The translations under genes were made by a program, and so were the position numbers. From VXMT01 sp965204835 (GTDB lineage: Bacteria > Chloroflexota > Dehalococcoidia > UBA2979): DNA of 64,000 nucleotides. This document shows positions 18,609 to 27,493 of the stretch, piece after piece. Numbering within the stretch: the stretch's first letter is position 1; each line of letters starts with the position of its first letter. The notes under the pieces are model-generated. The model was given only the letters and a program-made list of their open reading frames with translations, was not told the origin of the DNA and ran no database searches. The stretch covers positions 2,480,001 to 2,544,000 of the forward strand of contig OZ242017.1 of assembly GCA_965204835.1 (NCBI GenBank), written 5' to 3'.

Positions 18609-19598
18609 TTATTCATGCGCTGCTTCATGCTCCTCGTGGTCGTCGTGGTGCGACGTCACCGCGGACTGCGCGAACACGAGCGTGAGCATCGCGAACACGA
18701 AGGCCTGGATCAGCCCCACGAACAACTCGAGGCCATAGAACACGTTGATCAGTACCAGCGGCACCATGAAGCTCATCATCAGCAGCAGCACTTCGCCCGC
18801 GAAGATGTTGCCGAAGAGACGGAAGGTGAACGACACCATCCGGCTCAGCTCCGAGATCAGCTCCAGCAGCCCCACGAAGACATCGATGATGCCCATCGGG
18901 CGCAGCCGCAGCAGGTTGCCGAAGTCGAAGAATTTCTTGAGGTAGCCGAGGCCGAGCGTACTCAACCCCCAGTACTCGACGAAGATGAACGACATGATCG
19001 CCAGCGCCAGCGGCGCGTTCACGTCCGTCATCACGGACCGGAACAGCGGCGCCAGCAGCCCGCTGAACGAGTCGCCGGCGTGCTCCGCCGTGAGCGCCTC
19101 CTCCTGCGTGGTGTCGACCGTATCCGCCTGGATCGGGATGTAGGCCACGTCGATACCGGCGATCGAGGTCTGCTCGAACACCGCCTGCACCTCGCCGGTG
19201 GCGGGGTGGGTGGCGCCGATCGCGAAGTTCATCGGCAGCAGGCCGACGTAGTTGGAGACCAGGACGTAGAGGAAGATCGTGGCGACCACGGGGAAGAAGC
19301 GGCGCGCGTTCGCCTCGCCGACGATCCCCTCGGTCATGCCGTAGAAGCCGCCGATGAACGCCTCGATGGCGCCGCTGAGGCCACTCGGGACCAGCGACAT
19401 CGAGCGGCTCAACCAGACGGCGGTGACGACGATGAGCGCGACCACGAACCACGACGTGAACATCGTGTTCGTGACCTCGAGCGGGCCGATGGAGAAGATG
19501 TACTCCGGGGCGACGATGATGGCAGGCGTCGGCGGCTTGATGAGGACAAAGCCACCAACGATCAGGACGACGATCCCGGCCACAACGAGCCAGCGCAC
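18609..19598 (-). CDS. atpB: ATP synthase F0 subunit a
   Basis: Membrane stator that forms the proton half-channels. The essential arginine lies in MVSFTFRLFGNIFAGEVLL, followed by FVGLIQAFVFAMLTLVF. Length is about 329 residues, longer than the 240-270 typical, because of a loop of about 60 residues (EQTSIAGIDVAYIPIQADTVD...) and a His/Asp/Glu-rich tail. GTG 19598 is preferred because GGGGAG lies 6 bases upstream; TTG 19604 would place that site too close. It begins 13 bases after the atpZ/I stop. Confidence 0.94.
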   Translation of the reverse strand: MRWLVVAGIVVLIVGGFVLIKPPTPAIIVAPEYIFSIGPLEVTNTMFTSWFVVALIVVTAVWLSRSMSLVPSGLSGAIEAFIGGFYGMTEGIVGEANARRFFPVVATIFLYVLVSNYVGLLPMNFAIGATHPATGEVQAVFEQTSIAGIDVAYIPIQADTVDTTQEEALTAEHAGDSFSGLLAPLFRSVMTDVNAPLALAIMSFIFVEYWGLSTLGLGYLKKFFDFGNLLRLRPMGIIDVFVGLLELISELSRMVSFTFRLFGNIFAGEVLLLMMSFMVPLVLINVFYGLELFVGLIQAFVFAMLTLVFAQSAVTSHHDDHEEHEAAHE

Positions 19599-19611
19599 CC
19601 GCAACTCCCCG

Positions 19612-19830
19612 CTATTGCTTGTCGGCCTGGCGGAGCACCCAGCTCAGCTGCCGATACGCGCCTGTGAAGCCTACCAGCAGCCCCAGTACGAGGAAGGCCA
19701 GCGTCAGGACCGGATCAGTATCGAACCGCCGGTCCAGCAGGTTCCCGATGACCGTGAGTCCGACGATCGACGTGGCCAGGTAGAAGCCGATGCCGATCAG
19801 TCCGGCGGCCGGGGATCTCCACAGGCCCAC
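19612..19830 (-). CDS. AtpZ/AtpI-like F0F1 ATP synthase accessory membrane protein
   Basis: Two-helix membrane protein of 72 residues (GLIGIGFYLATSIVGLTVIGNLLDRRF... VLTLAFLVLGLLVGFTGAYRQLSW) at the head of the atp operon. This is the place and topology of AtpZ/AtpI, which help c-ring assembly and cation handling. The frame is open to GTG 19872, but that codon lies inside a good promoter (TTGATC-17-TAGGCT). GTG 19830 is therefore the more credible start. The GNLLDRRFDTDP loop matches the AtpZ/AtpI glycine/aspartate motif. Confidence 0.8.
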   Translation of the reverse strand: MGLWRSPAAGLIGIGFYLATSIVGLTVIGNLLDRRFDTDPVLTLAFLVLGLLVGFTGAYRQLSWVLRQADKQ

Positions 19831-19862
19831 GCCCTCGTCCCTTCGGGGTCGAGGCCGCCGGG

Positions 19863-19891
19863 AGCCTAGCACGGGCCGATCGCTCGATCAA
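19863..19891 (-). promoter_or_regulatory. promoter of the ATP synthase operon
   Basis: Minus-strand -35 TTGATC (19886-19891), a 17-base spacer and -10 TAGGCT (19863-19868). It places the transcription start near 19856, about 26 bases before GTG 19830 of the first atp gene. This is one of the best sigma-70-type promoters in the window. Confidence 0.65.
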
Positions 19892-19922
19892 CGCGGGCAG
19901 ACCGGCATGTCCCGCCGCGGCC

Positions 19923-20465
19923 TCAGCTCTCCTGCGGGTCGTCGTCTTCGCCCAGATTGTCGAGGTCCAGCTCGTCGATGAAGTCGCTGAACGCCGACAG
20001 CTTCTCGAGCTCCTCCGGCGTCACCGCCGCGGGCGCGTCCGGCCCGTCGACCTCCTCGCCCTCCTCGTTGAGCAGCACGCCCGCGCGGTCCAGCACGGAC
20101 TCGTTGGCGTAGATCGGGACGCCCGCGCGCACCGCGAGCGCGATGGCGTCCGAGGGCCGCGAGTCCACCTCCAGCGTCTGCCCGTTGTGCTCGACGTTGA
20201 TCTTGGCGAAGAAGGTGTCGTTCTCGAGGTCGTTCACGATCACGAACTGCACGGTCGCCCCGAACTCGCCGATGACGTTGTTGAGCAGGTCGTGCGTGAG
20301 CGGACGGGCGACGGTCTGTTCCTGGAGCCGGACGGCGATGGCGTCCGCCTCGGCGGGACCGATCCAGATCGGGAGGTAGCGGTCGGAGTCCTGCTCACGC
20401 AGGATCACGACGCGCTGGTAGTTGCGCAGGCTCACCCGGATCGACTCGATCGTCATCTCGATCAT
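19923..20465 (-). CDS. bifunctional nuclease (DUF151) family protein
   Basis: 180-residue member of the BFN/DUF151 family, small proteins with reported DNase and RNase activity and stress roles. The characteristic order is seen: VVILREQDSDRYLPIWIGPAEADAIAVRLQ, RPLTHDLLNNVI, and VDSRPSDAIALAVRAGVPIYANESVLDRAG. The C-terminal 45 residues form an acidic helical tail (PEELEKLSAFSDFIDELDLDNLGEDDDP). ATG 20465 has GGAG 6 bases upstream. It is separated from the atp promoter by about 30 bases and reads in the same direction. Confidence 0.88.
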   Translation of the reverse strand: MIEMTIESIRVSLRNYQRVVILREQDSDRYLPIWIGPAEADAIAVRLQEQTVARPLTHDLLNNVIGEFGATVQFVIVNDLENDTFFAKINVEHNGQTLEVDSRPSDAIALAVRAGVPIYANESVLDRAGVLLNEEGEEVDGPDAPAAVTPEELEKLSAFSDFIDELDLDNLGEDDDPQES

Positions 20466-20560
20466 GCGGGGCTCCGCCTCGGCTCCCGGGTGGCAATGGA
20501 GTGTAGGTTCGCCGCTCTCAGGGCGTCAACGAACGCCCCGCCCGGCGAGGGCACGGACTA

Positions 20561-20812
20561 TCAACGGTCCGCGGTGGCCGAGTCGTTGGCCTCCAACGCC
20601 CGCTCGATGGCGGGGTCGAGGGGCGGACCGCGCTCGATCACCCGCTCCGCGCGGCGGCGCAGGGTGGCGCGGTCGAGCATGACGCGTCGGTCGCAGGTGC
20701 GGCAGCGCAGCCCGATGTCGGCGCCGGTGCGCACCACGTCCCACTCGAACCCGCCGCAGGGGTGCTTGCGCTTCAGCCGCAGCACGTCGCCCATGCGGAT
20801 GTCGAGGACCAT
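20561..20812 (-). CDS. DUF951 domain protein
   Basis: 83-residue protein matching DUF951, a small domain of unknown function. The hallmark block is GDVLRLKRKHPCGGFEWDVVRTGADIGLRCRTCDRRVML, where three cysteines (HPCGG and CRTC) suggest a metal site. The basic C-terminal tail is helical. The ATG at 20812 falls 2 bases after the pyrF stop, so it is probably translated by coupling. In other genomes DUF951 genes often sit beside ychF or DNA-segregation genes; here the partner is pyrF. Confidence 0.85.
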   Translation of the reverse strand: MVLDIRMGDVLRLKRKHPCGGFEWDVVRTGADIGLRCRTCDRRVMLDRATLRRRAERVIERGPPLDPAIERALEANDSATADR

Positions 20813-20814
20813 GC

Positions 20815-21630
20815 TCAGCCCCGCCGGGCGGCGTTGATCGCGTCGCGCAGCCGCGTGGCCTCGGCGCGCGCGGCCGAGGCGTAGTCGCCGTCGCTCCCCG
20901 CGTACAGCACGCCGCGCGAGGCGTTGACGAGGATGCCGCCGCCGTCTGCGTCCACGGCCGCCTGCACGGCCGTGTCGAGGTCGCCCGCCTGCGCGCCGAC
21001 GCCGGGCATCAGCAGCAGCATGTCGGGGCAGAGCGCGCGCACCTCGCGCGCCTCGTCCGGGTAGGTCGCCCCCACGACGAGCCCGACGTTCCCGCGCGTG
21101 TTCCACGCGCTCGCCGTCGCCGCGACGTGCAGGTAGAGGGGCTGGCCGCCTTCGCCCACGCGCAGGTCCTGGAAATCCCCCGCCCCGGCGTTCGAGGTGC
21201 GGCACAGCACGAAGCTGTGGCGGTCCTCGTACTCAAGGAACGGCTCGACGGCGTCGCGGCCGAGGTACGGGCTCACCGTCACCCCGTGCGCGCCAAGCTG
21301 CTCGAACACCGCGCGCGCGTAGTGCTCGGCCGTGTGGCCGATGTCGCCGCGCTTCGCGTCCAGCAGCACGGGCACCTCGTCGGGGATGCCCGCGATGAGC
21401 GCGCGAAGCTCCTCGACGCCCTCCGGCCCCCGCGACTCGAAGAACGCCGCGTTCGGCTTGAAGCAACACACGAGGTCCGCCGTCGCCTCGACGATCGCCT
21501 GGAGGAACTCGATCATCCCGACGCCGTCCGGGATGCGCCCCGGATCCGGGTCGAGCCCGACGCAGAGCAGCGAGTCGTTGGCCGTCGAGGCCGCCTCGTA
21601 GCGCTCGCGGAACGTCGGGCCTGTCGTCAT
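20815..21630 (-). CDS. pyrF: orotidine 5'-phosphate decarboxylase, subfamily 2
   Basis: Final step of UMP synthesis. The catalytic Lys-Asp array is in LLDAKRGDIGHTAEHYA, preceded by CFKPNAAFFE, which identifies the longer type-2 OMP decarboxylases. C-terminal LLMPGVGAQAGD and NASRGVLYA form the phosphate-binding loop. The ATG at 21630 has a textbook AGGAGG 7 bases upstream; the longer open frame upstream lies inside murI. It overlaps the murI stop by 4 bases. Confidence 0.95.
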   Translation of the reverse strand: MTTGPTFRERYEAASTANDSLLCVGLDPDPGRIPDGVGMIEFLQAIVEATADLVCCFKPNAAFFESRGPEGVEELRALIAGIPDEVPVLLDAKRGDIGHTAEHYARAVFEQLGAHGVTVSPYLGRDAVEPFLEYEDRHSFVLCRTSNAGAGDFQDLRVGEGGQPLYLHVAATASAWNTRGNVGLVVGATYPDEAREVRALCPDMLLLMPGVGAQAGDLDTAVQAAVDADGGGILVNASRGVLYAGSDGDYASAARAEATRLRDAINAARRG

Positions 21631-22454
21631 GCGGGAACCTCCTGTGCCACCTGCACCAGCGGCAGGTCTGCGTGCGCCTCGCGCAGCCGCGCGAGCGTCG
21701 TCTCGAACGCCGCGGCGCCGCCCGTGGCCGTGCACTGCGCGGCGACGGGCGCACCGTCGGGGATGGTGCTGCCGTGTGCCTCGAGTTGCTGCCGGACGCG
21801 CCGCGCGACCGGCTCGCCCGTGTCGATGATCTCGACGCCGGGGCCGAGCAGGGCGGTGAGCGCCGGCCGCAGGAACGCGTAGTGCGTGCAGCCGAGCGCG
21901 ACCTCGTCGACCTCGTGCGCGCGCAGCTCGGCCACCGCCGCATCGAGGATCGCCTCGACGCGCGGCCCCGCGATCTCACCGGCCTCGACCAGGTCGGCGA
22001 GGCCGGACATGGGCACGGTCAGCACCTCGCGGTCGCCCGCGAAGCTCGCGTGGAGCCGCGCGAGACGGTCGCCGCCTGCAGTGCCGGCGGTGGCGAGCAC
22101 GGCGACGTGCCCGCTGCGCGTGCGCTCGGTCGCGGGCTTGAGCGGCGGCTCCATGCCGACGATTGGCGCCTCGAAGCGCTCGCGCAGCAGCTCGAGCGCG
22201 GCCGAGGAGGCCGTGTTGCACGCGACGACGAGCAGCGCGCAGCCCGCGTCGATGAGGCGCGCGCCGAGCTCGAGGGTGCGTTCGGCCACCTCGGCGGACG
22301 GCCGGTCGCCGTAGGGGAAGCGGGCGGTGTCGGCGATGTAGCGGACGGGGAGCGCCGGCATGGCGCGCTGCATGGCGGCGACGACGCTGAGGCCGCCGAC
22401 GCCGGAGTCGATCACCCCGACGGTGGTCACAGCGGAGGCTTCGGTAGCACGCAT
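21627..22454 (-). CDS. murI: glutamate racemase
   Basis: Makes D-glutamate for peptidoglycan. The two catalytic cysteines are Cys79 in VACNTASSAALE and Cys189 in GCTHYAFLRP, and the N-terminal GVIDSGVGGLSV and ADTARFPYGDRP blocks are standard. ATG 22454 follows CCGGAG. An ATG further upstream at 22508 would add 18 unconserved residues. The 3' end overlaps pyrF by 4 bases, so murI-pyrF-DUF951 form a short operon combining cell-wall and nucleotide synthesis. Confidence 0.94.
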   Translation of the reverse strand: MRATEASAVTTVGVIDSGVGGLSVVAAMQRAMPALPVRYIADTARFPYGDRPSAEVAERTLELGARLIDAGCALLVVACNTASSAALELLRERFEAPIVGMEPPLKPATERTRSGHVAVLATAGTAGGDRLARLHASFAGDREVLTVPMSGLADLVEAGEIAGPRVEAILDAAVAELRAHEVDEVALGCTHYAFLRPALTALLGPGVEIIDTGEPVARRVRQQLEAHGSTIPDGAPVAAQCTATGGAAAFETTLARLREAHADLPLVQVAQEVPA

Positions 22455-22563
22455 AGGGCTCCGGCCCGCCATACATCGAGGGTAGGGCGGAGCGGGGCGA
22501 GCGGGCAACCATCAGCCAGGGCGCCTCGCGTTCCCCGGCGGCGGGCCGGCGCGCCGAATGCGG

Positions 22564-22591
22564 TTGACGTTCGTGGCTCTATTGATACGAT
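22564..22591 (+). promoter_or_regulatory. sigma-70-type promoter of the CWCWGQD gene
   Basis: -35 TTGACG (22564-22569), a 16-base spacer and -10 TACGAT (22586-22591). Transcription would start near 22598, about 90 bases ahead of the coding start. Confidence 0.6.
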
Positions 22592-22686
22592 GTCTCGCTC
22601 CGCCCGTGACGCGGCACGAGGCCATTGTCGGCGCGTCGCGCCCCGGTGGGGCACGGCAGGTGGGCGGCGAGCAGGAGCACGGCGGG

Positions 22687-23304
22687 ATGATGCATACAGG
22701 AGTTACTCCGTTGAACAGCACTGACACCGCGTCGGGGCTGGCGCCGGGCGATGCAGGCTGGCTCGAGGCGGCCGAGGTGTTGATGCACGACCAGTGCTGG
22801 TGCTGGGGCCAGGATGTGCGCTACCCCGGCGGCAATCTGCTCATCCGCTACGGACTGGAGCGCATCGCCGCGCAGGGCGCGGACGGGCGAACGGCAGGCT
22901 ACACCTGCTCGATCAACGATCGCGGAGGCGTCTGGCTGCGCGGGGCCGGCGTCTTCTACTCGCAGGGGTGCGGCTCGGGCATCTTCCTCGGCCGATACGA
23001 CATGCGGCCGCGGATGATCACGTGCGATGCCCCACCGCTGAAGACGTGGATCGAGCGGGGTCTCGACCCCTTCCCCCTCGCGGTGGCGTCCGAGCAGGGA
23101 ATCGAGGCGGCGCGCGAGCTGGTGCCCGAAGCGTGTGCCTGGATTGAGGCCTACGAGCGCTGGATCACGGACGCCGTGGGCGTCGCGCATCGAGAGCAGT
23201 GCCTCCAGCGCTGGCCACAGGGCGAGACGCCCGCAGACGAGTTCGCGCTGCGGTGGCACGAGCTCGCGCATGGCTTCGAGGTCGGAGCGCCCTCCTACTG
23301 GTAA
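22687..23304 (+). CDS. uncharacterised Cys/Trp-rich protein
   Basis: I do not recognise the family. The 205-residue protein contains a run of aromatic and Cys residues near residue 30 (DQCWCWGQDVRYPGGNLLIRYG), then a Gly-rich stretch (INDRGGVWLRGAGVFYSQGCGSGIFLGRYDMRP) and an acidic-aromatic C-terminal half (ACAWIEAYERWITDAVG, WHELAHGFEVGAPSYW). No signal peptide or membrane segment is apparent. ATG 22687 was chosen because AGGAG lies 9 bases upstream and a good promoter precedes it. The tidy codon usage and promoter suggest a real, expressed gene. Confidence 0.65.
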   Translation: MMHTGVTPLNSTDTASGLAPGDAGWLEAAEVLMHDQCWCWGQDVRYPGGNLLIRYGLERIAAQGADGRTAGYTCSINDRGGVWLRGAGVFYSQGCGSGIFLGRYDMRPRMITCDAPPLKTWIERGLDPFPLAVASEQGIEAARELVPEACAWIEAYERWITDAVGVAHREQCLQRWPQGETPADEFALRWHELAHGFEVGAPSYW

Positions 23305-23411
23305 GCGACTCGGGCCGACGCCCGCTCAGTGACCTCGCCGTACGCCATCCTGATCCGCTGTCAGCTGGCAGCCTCACATTGCATCCAGCCCTACCAGGCC
23401 TGTAGGCGGCG

Positions 23412-24929
23412 CTACAGGTCGTCCGGCAGCGGGTGCGCCTCTTCCCACTCGGCCAGCCGCCGCTCGAGGTCGTCGAGGTCCCCGTCGTCGGGCTCGTGGC
23501 GGCCGTAGCGCGTGCGGTCGAAGCTGTCGGCGATGTCCGGGAACGGCGGCGCCTGGAGCCGCCGGCCCGCGTCGGCGCCGAACTCGATCGGCGTCTGGCC
23601 CGCCGCGCGGTCGATGCCGCGCGCCTGGGCGTCGTCCAGCATGCGCGCGAAGAGCCCGTAGGCGCGGCTCCTGGCCAGCCACTCCCACGTCTCGCCGCCC
23701 CCGCGCGGCCTCGGCACCACGCGACGGAACAGCGAGGCGAGGCTGCCGCTGCTCTGCGAGGTGGCGCGCACCTCGTTGTACGCCTCCTCGCTGCCGCTCC
23801 GACCGCGCCGGAACAGGAACAACCCGACCCGGTACAGCAGCACGAGGATGACCGCGACCGCGAAGCCGCGGATCGCGTCGGGCAGCCAGCCCGGGAAGCG
23901 GAAGACGCCGTCCCGGACCTCCTCGTCCTCGGCGGTCGTCGCCTCCTGGATGTCCATCCCGACCTGCCGGAACTCGACCTCGCCGATCAGTGAGCCGAGC
24001 ACGAACTCCACGAACCAGGCGACGGGCGTGAGGATGATGATCAGCACCCACGTCAGCAGCCACGCCGCCGCCGCGCCGATCGGGTCGAACGCCCGTTGGG
24101 CGTCTACCAGCATCAGCAGCCCGAACAGCAGCGCGATCGCGGCCAGCAGCCCCACGGTGCCAACGACCGAGATGGCCCACGGCGCGTCGCGCCGGACGGC
24201 CGTGTCGTCCTCGGGCGCGCGCGCCGCGTGCGACGTCGCCAGCGCGAGCGAGGCGATCACGAAGTACGGCAGGACGAGCCCCCCGGCCACGTCGGCGCCC
24301 GCGGCGTGCCCGAACAGCGTCGTGACCACGACGGCGGCGAAGCCGACGCCGAAGCTTCGCAGCACGCGGTCGAACGTGACCGGCCCGCGTCCGGCGAAGA
24401 GGAAGCGCAGCCACAGCACGGTGAGCCCGACGACGGTGACGGTGCGCGAGACGCCGCGCAGCCGATCCACATCCGGGTTCGCCACGAACTCCTGGACGCC
24501 CACCTCGCTGACGATGCCGGAGAGGAGGCCTCCCTCCCACGGTGCGCCCTCGGCGAGCGAGACCTGGATGCCCACCGTCAGCATGAGAATCGAGCCGCTG
24601 ACCCCGGCCGCGGCGCGAGCCGCGCCGGGCAGGTCGGACATCGACAGCACCCGCATGAGCCCGAAGGCGGCGAAGGCGAGGGCGAGCACGACGATGATCG
24701 GCGCACCGCCCACGGCTGCGTCGGCCGCGATGTCGGCCATGGCGCGCGCGTTCTGCGCGCGGTCCGGCTCCAGGAAGTCGCCGGCGCGGAGGCCGCGCTC
24801 GATGCCCCTCGACAGGTCCTCGAAGCGGTTGCGCTCGACGCTGCTCGCGAACGTGCGCAGGACGATGAACCACAGCAACGCCTCGGCGAGGAGGTACAGC
24901 CCGACCGCGAGCGGCCGTCGCCAGCTCAC
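23412..24929 (-). CDS. DUF4129-domain membrane protein
   Basis: 505-residue protein with about eight hydrophobic segments up to residue 380 and a cytoplasmic C-terminal DUF4129 region (EEAYNEVRATSQ..., QTPIEFGADAGRRLQAPPFPDIADSFDRTRYG). DUF4129 is usually fused to, or encoded next to, transglutaminase-like membrane proteins. No transglutaminase core is visible here. It follows the DUF58 gene by 10 bases, completing a MoxR-DUF58-DUF4129 operon. Such operons are thought to mature or degrade envelope proteins, but no substrate is indicated. Confidence 0.8.
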   Translation of the reverse strand: MSWRRPLAVGLYLLAEALLWFIVLRTFASSVERNRFEDLSRGIERGLRAGDFLEPDRAQNARAMADIAADAAVGGAPIIVVLALAFAAFGLMRVLSMSDLPGAARAAAGVSGSILMLTVGIQVSLAEGAPWEGGLLSGIVSEVGVQEFVANPDVDRLRGVSRTVTVVGLTVLWLRFLFAGRGPVTFDRVLRSFGVGFAAVVVTTLFGHAAGADVAGGLVLPYFVIASLALATSHAARAPEDDTAVRRDAPWAISVVGTVGLLAAIALLFGLLMLVDAQRAFDPIGAAAAWLLTWVLIIILTPVAWFVEFVLGSLIGEVEFRQVGMDIQEATTAEDEEVRDGVFRFPGWLPDAIRGFAVAVILVLLYRVGLFLFRRGRSGSEEAYNEVRATSQSSGSLASLFRRVVPRPRGGGETWEWLARSRAYGLFARMLDDAQARGIDRAAGQTPIEFGADAGRRLQAPPFPDIADSFDRTRYGRHEPDDGDLDDLERRLAEWEEAHPLPDDL

Positions 24930-24939
24930 GCCGCGGCCC

Positions 24940-26220
24940 TCACCGTCCGACCCTCACCACCTGGACGCGCGAGCGCGTCCACGGCTGGCTCTCGTCCTCC
25001 TGCGCGGCCTGCTCCTCCAGCGCCTCCATGCGCGTGGCGACCTCCGTGACCGGGATCGTGCCGAGCGACTGCTCCCACGGCTGCTCCGAGGTCTTCACGA
25101 CGTGGACGGTGTGCCCCTCGTGGGTCAGCCGCTGGAGCGTCGCCGAGAGGTCGGGCGGCATGAGCGCCGCCACGACCACGATGGTGGCTCCCAGCGACAG
25201 CGCCTGGCCGGGACGCTCGAGCTCGGCCGAGAGCGGGTGCATCGCGAACGGGTTCGCCCCGGCGAGCGCCTCGAGCACGCGGACCAGCTGGTCCGGGCGG
25301 CGGCCCGCGCCGATCCGCACCGGGCGGTCGGCGTCCGGCAGCGCGCCGTTGGAGATCAGCCCGATCGCCGACTTGCGCTCGAACGCGTCGCGGGCGATCG
25401 ACGCCGCCACCACCACCGCGCGCTCGAGCAGCACCGGGTCGGAGCCCTCCCACGTGTGCTCCAGCGTCATCACGTCGAGCGCCACGATCAGCGCGTACTC
25501 GCGCGAGGGCTCGTAGAGCCTCGACTGCAGCCGCTGCGCGCGCGCCGTCGCGTTCCAGTCGATCTGCTTCAGCGGGTCGCCGGGGATGTAATCGCGCACG
25601 CCCACGACGCGAATCGGGTCGGGGAAGATGCGCGACCCGCCGCGGTGCTCACCGAAGGGCCGCGAGCTCGCCAGCCCGAGGTCCCCGATGGGATACGTGC
25701 GCGGGTAGACGATCAGGAGGTCCTCGCCGCCGTGGTACTCCTCGCGCTCGAACAGGCCGAAGAGGTCGCCCGACCTGAGCCGCGCGGGGCCCATGCGCTG
25801 GTAGCCGCGCGTCACCGTGCGCATCTCGAGCGGCCACTCGAGGCGGTCGCCGGAGCGCAGCGCCGTCGTGCGCGTGAGGTAGACGAACCCCGGCGTGCCC
25901 GCCGGCGAGGTCCTGCCGTCGATGACGGGCGCGTCGTCCGGCAGGCGCTCGCGCACCTCCAGCCACGGCACGGGCAGCACCTTGTCGTTCTTGAGGTGCA
26001 TGGTCAGGCTCACGCGCTCGCCGACGAAGGCGCGATGCTCCGACAGCTCGCGACGGTACTCGACGTCCTCGAGCGACAGCCGCGACCACAGCCGCGACGC
26101 GCCGCCGGCGCCCAGGACCAGCGCGCCGAGGCCGAGCAGCGGCACGGACTCGATGGTGAGCCCAACCACGACCAGCAGCAGTGACGCAGTCAGCCAGGAC
26201 TCGCTGAGGAGGGCGCGCAT
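24940..26220 (-). CDS. DUF58 domain protein
   Basis: 426-residue protein with two N-terminal membrane helices (LTASLLLVVVGLTIESVPLLGLGALVLGAGG) and the DUF58 signature GDPLKQIDWNATARAQRLQSRLYEPSREYALIVALDVM, in which the aspartate and Trp are conserved. The C-terminal part is a von Willebrand-like fold, as usual for DUF58. It begins 6 bases after the MoxR gene and is followed 10 bases later by the DUF4129 gene. Role: probable adaptor for MoxR AAA+ action at the membrane. Confidence 0.88.
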   Translation of the reverse strand: MRALLSESWLTASLLLVVVGLTIESVPLLGLGALVLGAGGASRLWSRLSLEDVEYRRELSEHRAFVGERVSLTMHLKNDKVLPVPWLEVRERLPDDAPVIDGRTSPAGTPGFVYLTRTTALRSGDRLEWPLEMRTVTRGYQRMGPARLRSGDLFGLFEREEYHGGEDLLIVYPRTYPIGDLGLASSRPFGEHRGGSRIFPDPIRVVGVRDYIPGDPLKQIDWNATARAQRLQSRLYEPSREYALIVALDVMTLEHTWEGSDPVLLERAVVVAASIARDAFERKSAIGLISNGALPDADRPVRIGAGRRPDQLVRVLEALAGANPFAMHPLSAELERPGQALSLGATIVVVAALMPPDLSATLQRLTHEGHTVHVVKTSEQPWEQSLGTIPVTEVATRMEALEEQAAQEDESQPWTRSRVQVVRVGR

Positions 26221-26226
26221 GAGGCG

Positions 26227-27339
26227 CTACGTCGGCTCGGGCCGCGACCACTCCGGGAGCTCGGACGGCGATCCGTCCGCGCTCGGCATCGCAGCCTCGG
26301 GCGTGGCGTCAGCCGTCGAGGCTCCCGGGGTGCGGCCCTGCGAGTCGGCCAGCGGCACGGGCACGTCGCGCAGGATCTCGTCGAGCACCTCGGCTCCGGC
26401 GCGGCCGCGCAGCTGGCTCTGCGAGCTCAGCAGCAGGCGGTGCGGGAGCACCGCGGGGGCGAGCCGCTTCACGTCGTCGGGCCGCACGTAGTCGCGGCTC
26501 TCGATCGCGGCGAGCGCGCGCACCGCGCGGAACAGCGCGAGCGAAGCGCGCGGGCTCGCGCCCAGCTCGAACGCGGCGTGCTCGCGCGTCGCGCGGATCA
26601 CGCGTACCAGGTAGCGAGCCACCGCGTCCTCGACGTGTACCTCCGGCAGCATCTCGGATAGCCGTACGAGGTCAGCCGCGTCGACGACCGGCTCGAGGGT
26701 GTCGAGCGGCGAGGATGTCTCGAAGCGGCGCAGCACGCGCACCTCGTCGTCCTCGGTCGGGTAGCCCAGCCGGAGCCGCAGCAGGAAGCGGTCGAGCTGC
26801 GCCTCGGGCAGCGGGAAGGTGCCTTCGAGCTCGATCGGGTTCTGCGTGGCGAGCACGAGGAACGGCTGGGGCAGCGCGCGCGTCTCGCCGTCGACGGTGA
26901 TGGTGCGCTCCTCCATCGCCTGGAGCAGCGCGGACTGCGTGCGCGGCGTGGCGCGGTTGACCTCGTCGGCCAGCACGATGGGGGCGATCAGCGGCCCCTC
27001 ACGGAACTCGAACTCCCCGGTCTTCTGCGAGTAGAAGTGCACGCCGAGGATGTCCGACGGCATGAGGTCGGGCGTGCACTGGATGCGGTGGAAGTCAGCG
27101 CCAATGGAGCGCGCGAAGGCGCGCGCCGTGACCGTCTTGCCCGTCCCCGGCACGTCCTCGAGGAGCACGTGCCCGCCGGAGAGCAGCGCGACGAGCAGGA
27201 GCTGGATGGACTCCTCGGCGCCCACGATGACACGCGCGACGTTCTCGCGGATCGCCTCGGCGGCTTCGGAGAGCTGTCGGACGGCTTCGGCCCGGTCAGC
27301 GGGCCGCGCGGGGTCGGTGGCGGTGGTGTCCTCGGCCAT
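26227..27339 (-). CDS. MoxR-family AAA+ ATPase
   Basis: 370-residue AAA+ chaperone-like ATPase. Walker A is EDVPGTGKT, Walker B VLADEVNRATP, and sensor blocks VLATQNPIELEGTFPLPEAQLDRFLLRL and GASPRASLALFRAVRALAAI are characteristic of MoxR. It has a Ser/Thr/Pro tail of about 40 residues. It opens a tight operon with DUF58 and DUF4129. Transcription is likely from an extended -10 (TGCTATGCT) about 45 bases upstream of the ATG. Confidence 0.93.
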   Translation of the reverse strand: MAEDTTATDPARPADRAEAVRQLSEAAEAIRENVARVIVGAEESIQLLLVALLSGGHVLLEDVPGTGKTVTARAFARSIGADFHRIQCTPDLMPSDILGVHFYSQKTGEFEFREGPLIAPIVLADEVNRATPRTQSALLQAMEERTITVDGETRALPQPFLVLATQNPIELEGTFPLPEAQLDRFLLRLRLGYPTEDDEVRVLRRFETSSPLDTLEPVVDAADLVRLSEMLPEVHVEDAVARYLVRVIRATREHAAFELGASPRASLALFRAVRALAAIESRDYVRPDDVKRLAPAVLPHRLLLSSQSQLRGRAGAEVLDEILRDVPVPLADSQGRTPGASTADATPEAAMPSADGSPSELPEWSRPEPT

Positions 27340-27381
27340 CAGCGTGATCCTGTTACGTCGTGGGTGCGTGTGTGAGTGGGG

Positions 27382-27387
27382 AGCATA
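27382..27387 (-). promoter_or_regulatory. extended -10 of the MoxR operon
   Basis: Minus-strand TATGCT preceded by TGC, an extended -10 arrangement, about 45 bases upstream of the MoxR ATG. The -35 region is poor. Confidence 0.4.
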
Positions 27388-27493
27388 GCAGGCGCGGGCT
27401 TAGAGGCCGTGGTCGACGACATCCCGACCGCTAACGCCCCGAACGTGTAGGCTTCCGCCGGAGCACAGTGTCCCGACGGATGGAGGCGCGCAC

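Noticed and set aside
23761..26184. 807-codon plus-strand frame over the DUF58/DUF4129 genes
   Set aside because: The product is Ser/Thr/Arg/Pro-rich and has no motifs; the minus-strand genes have clear families.
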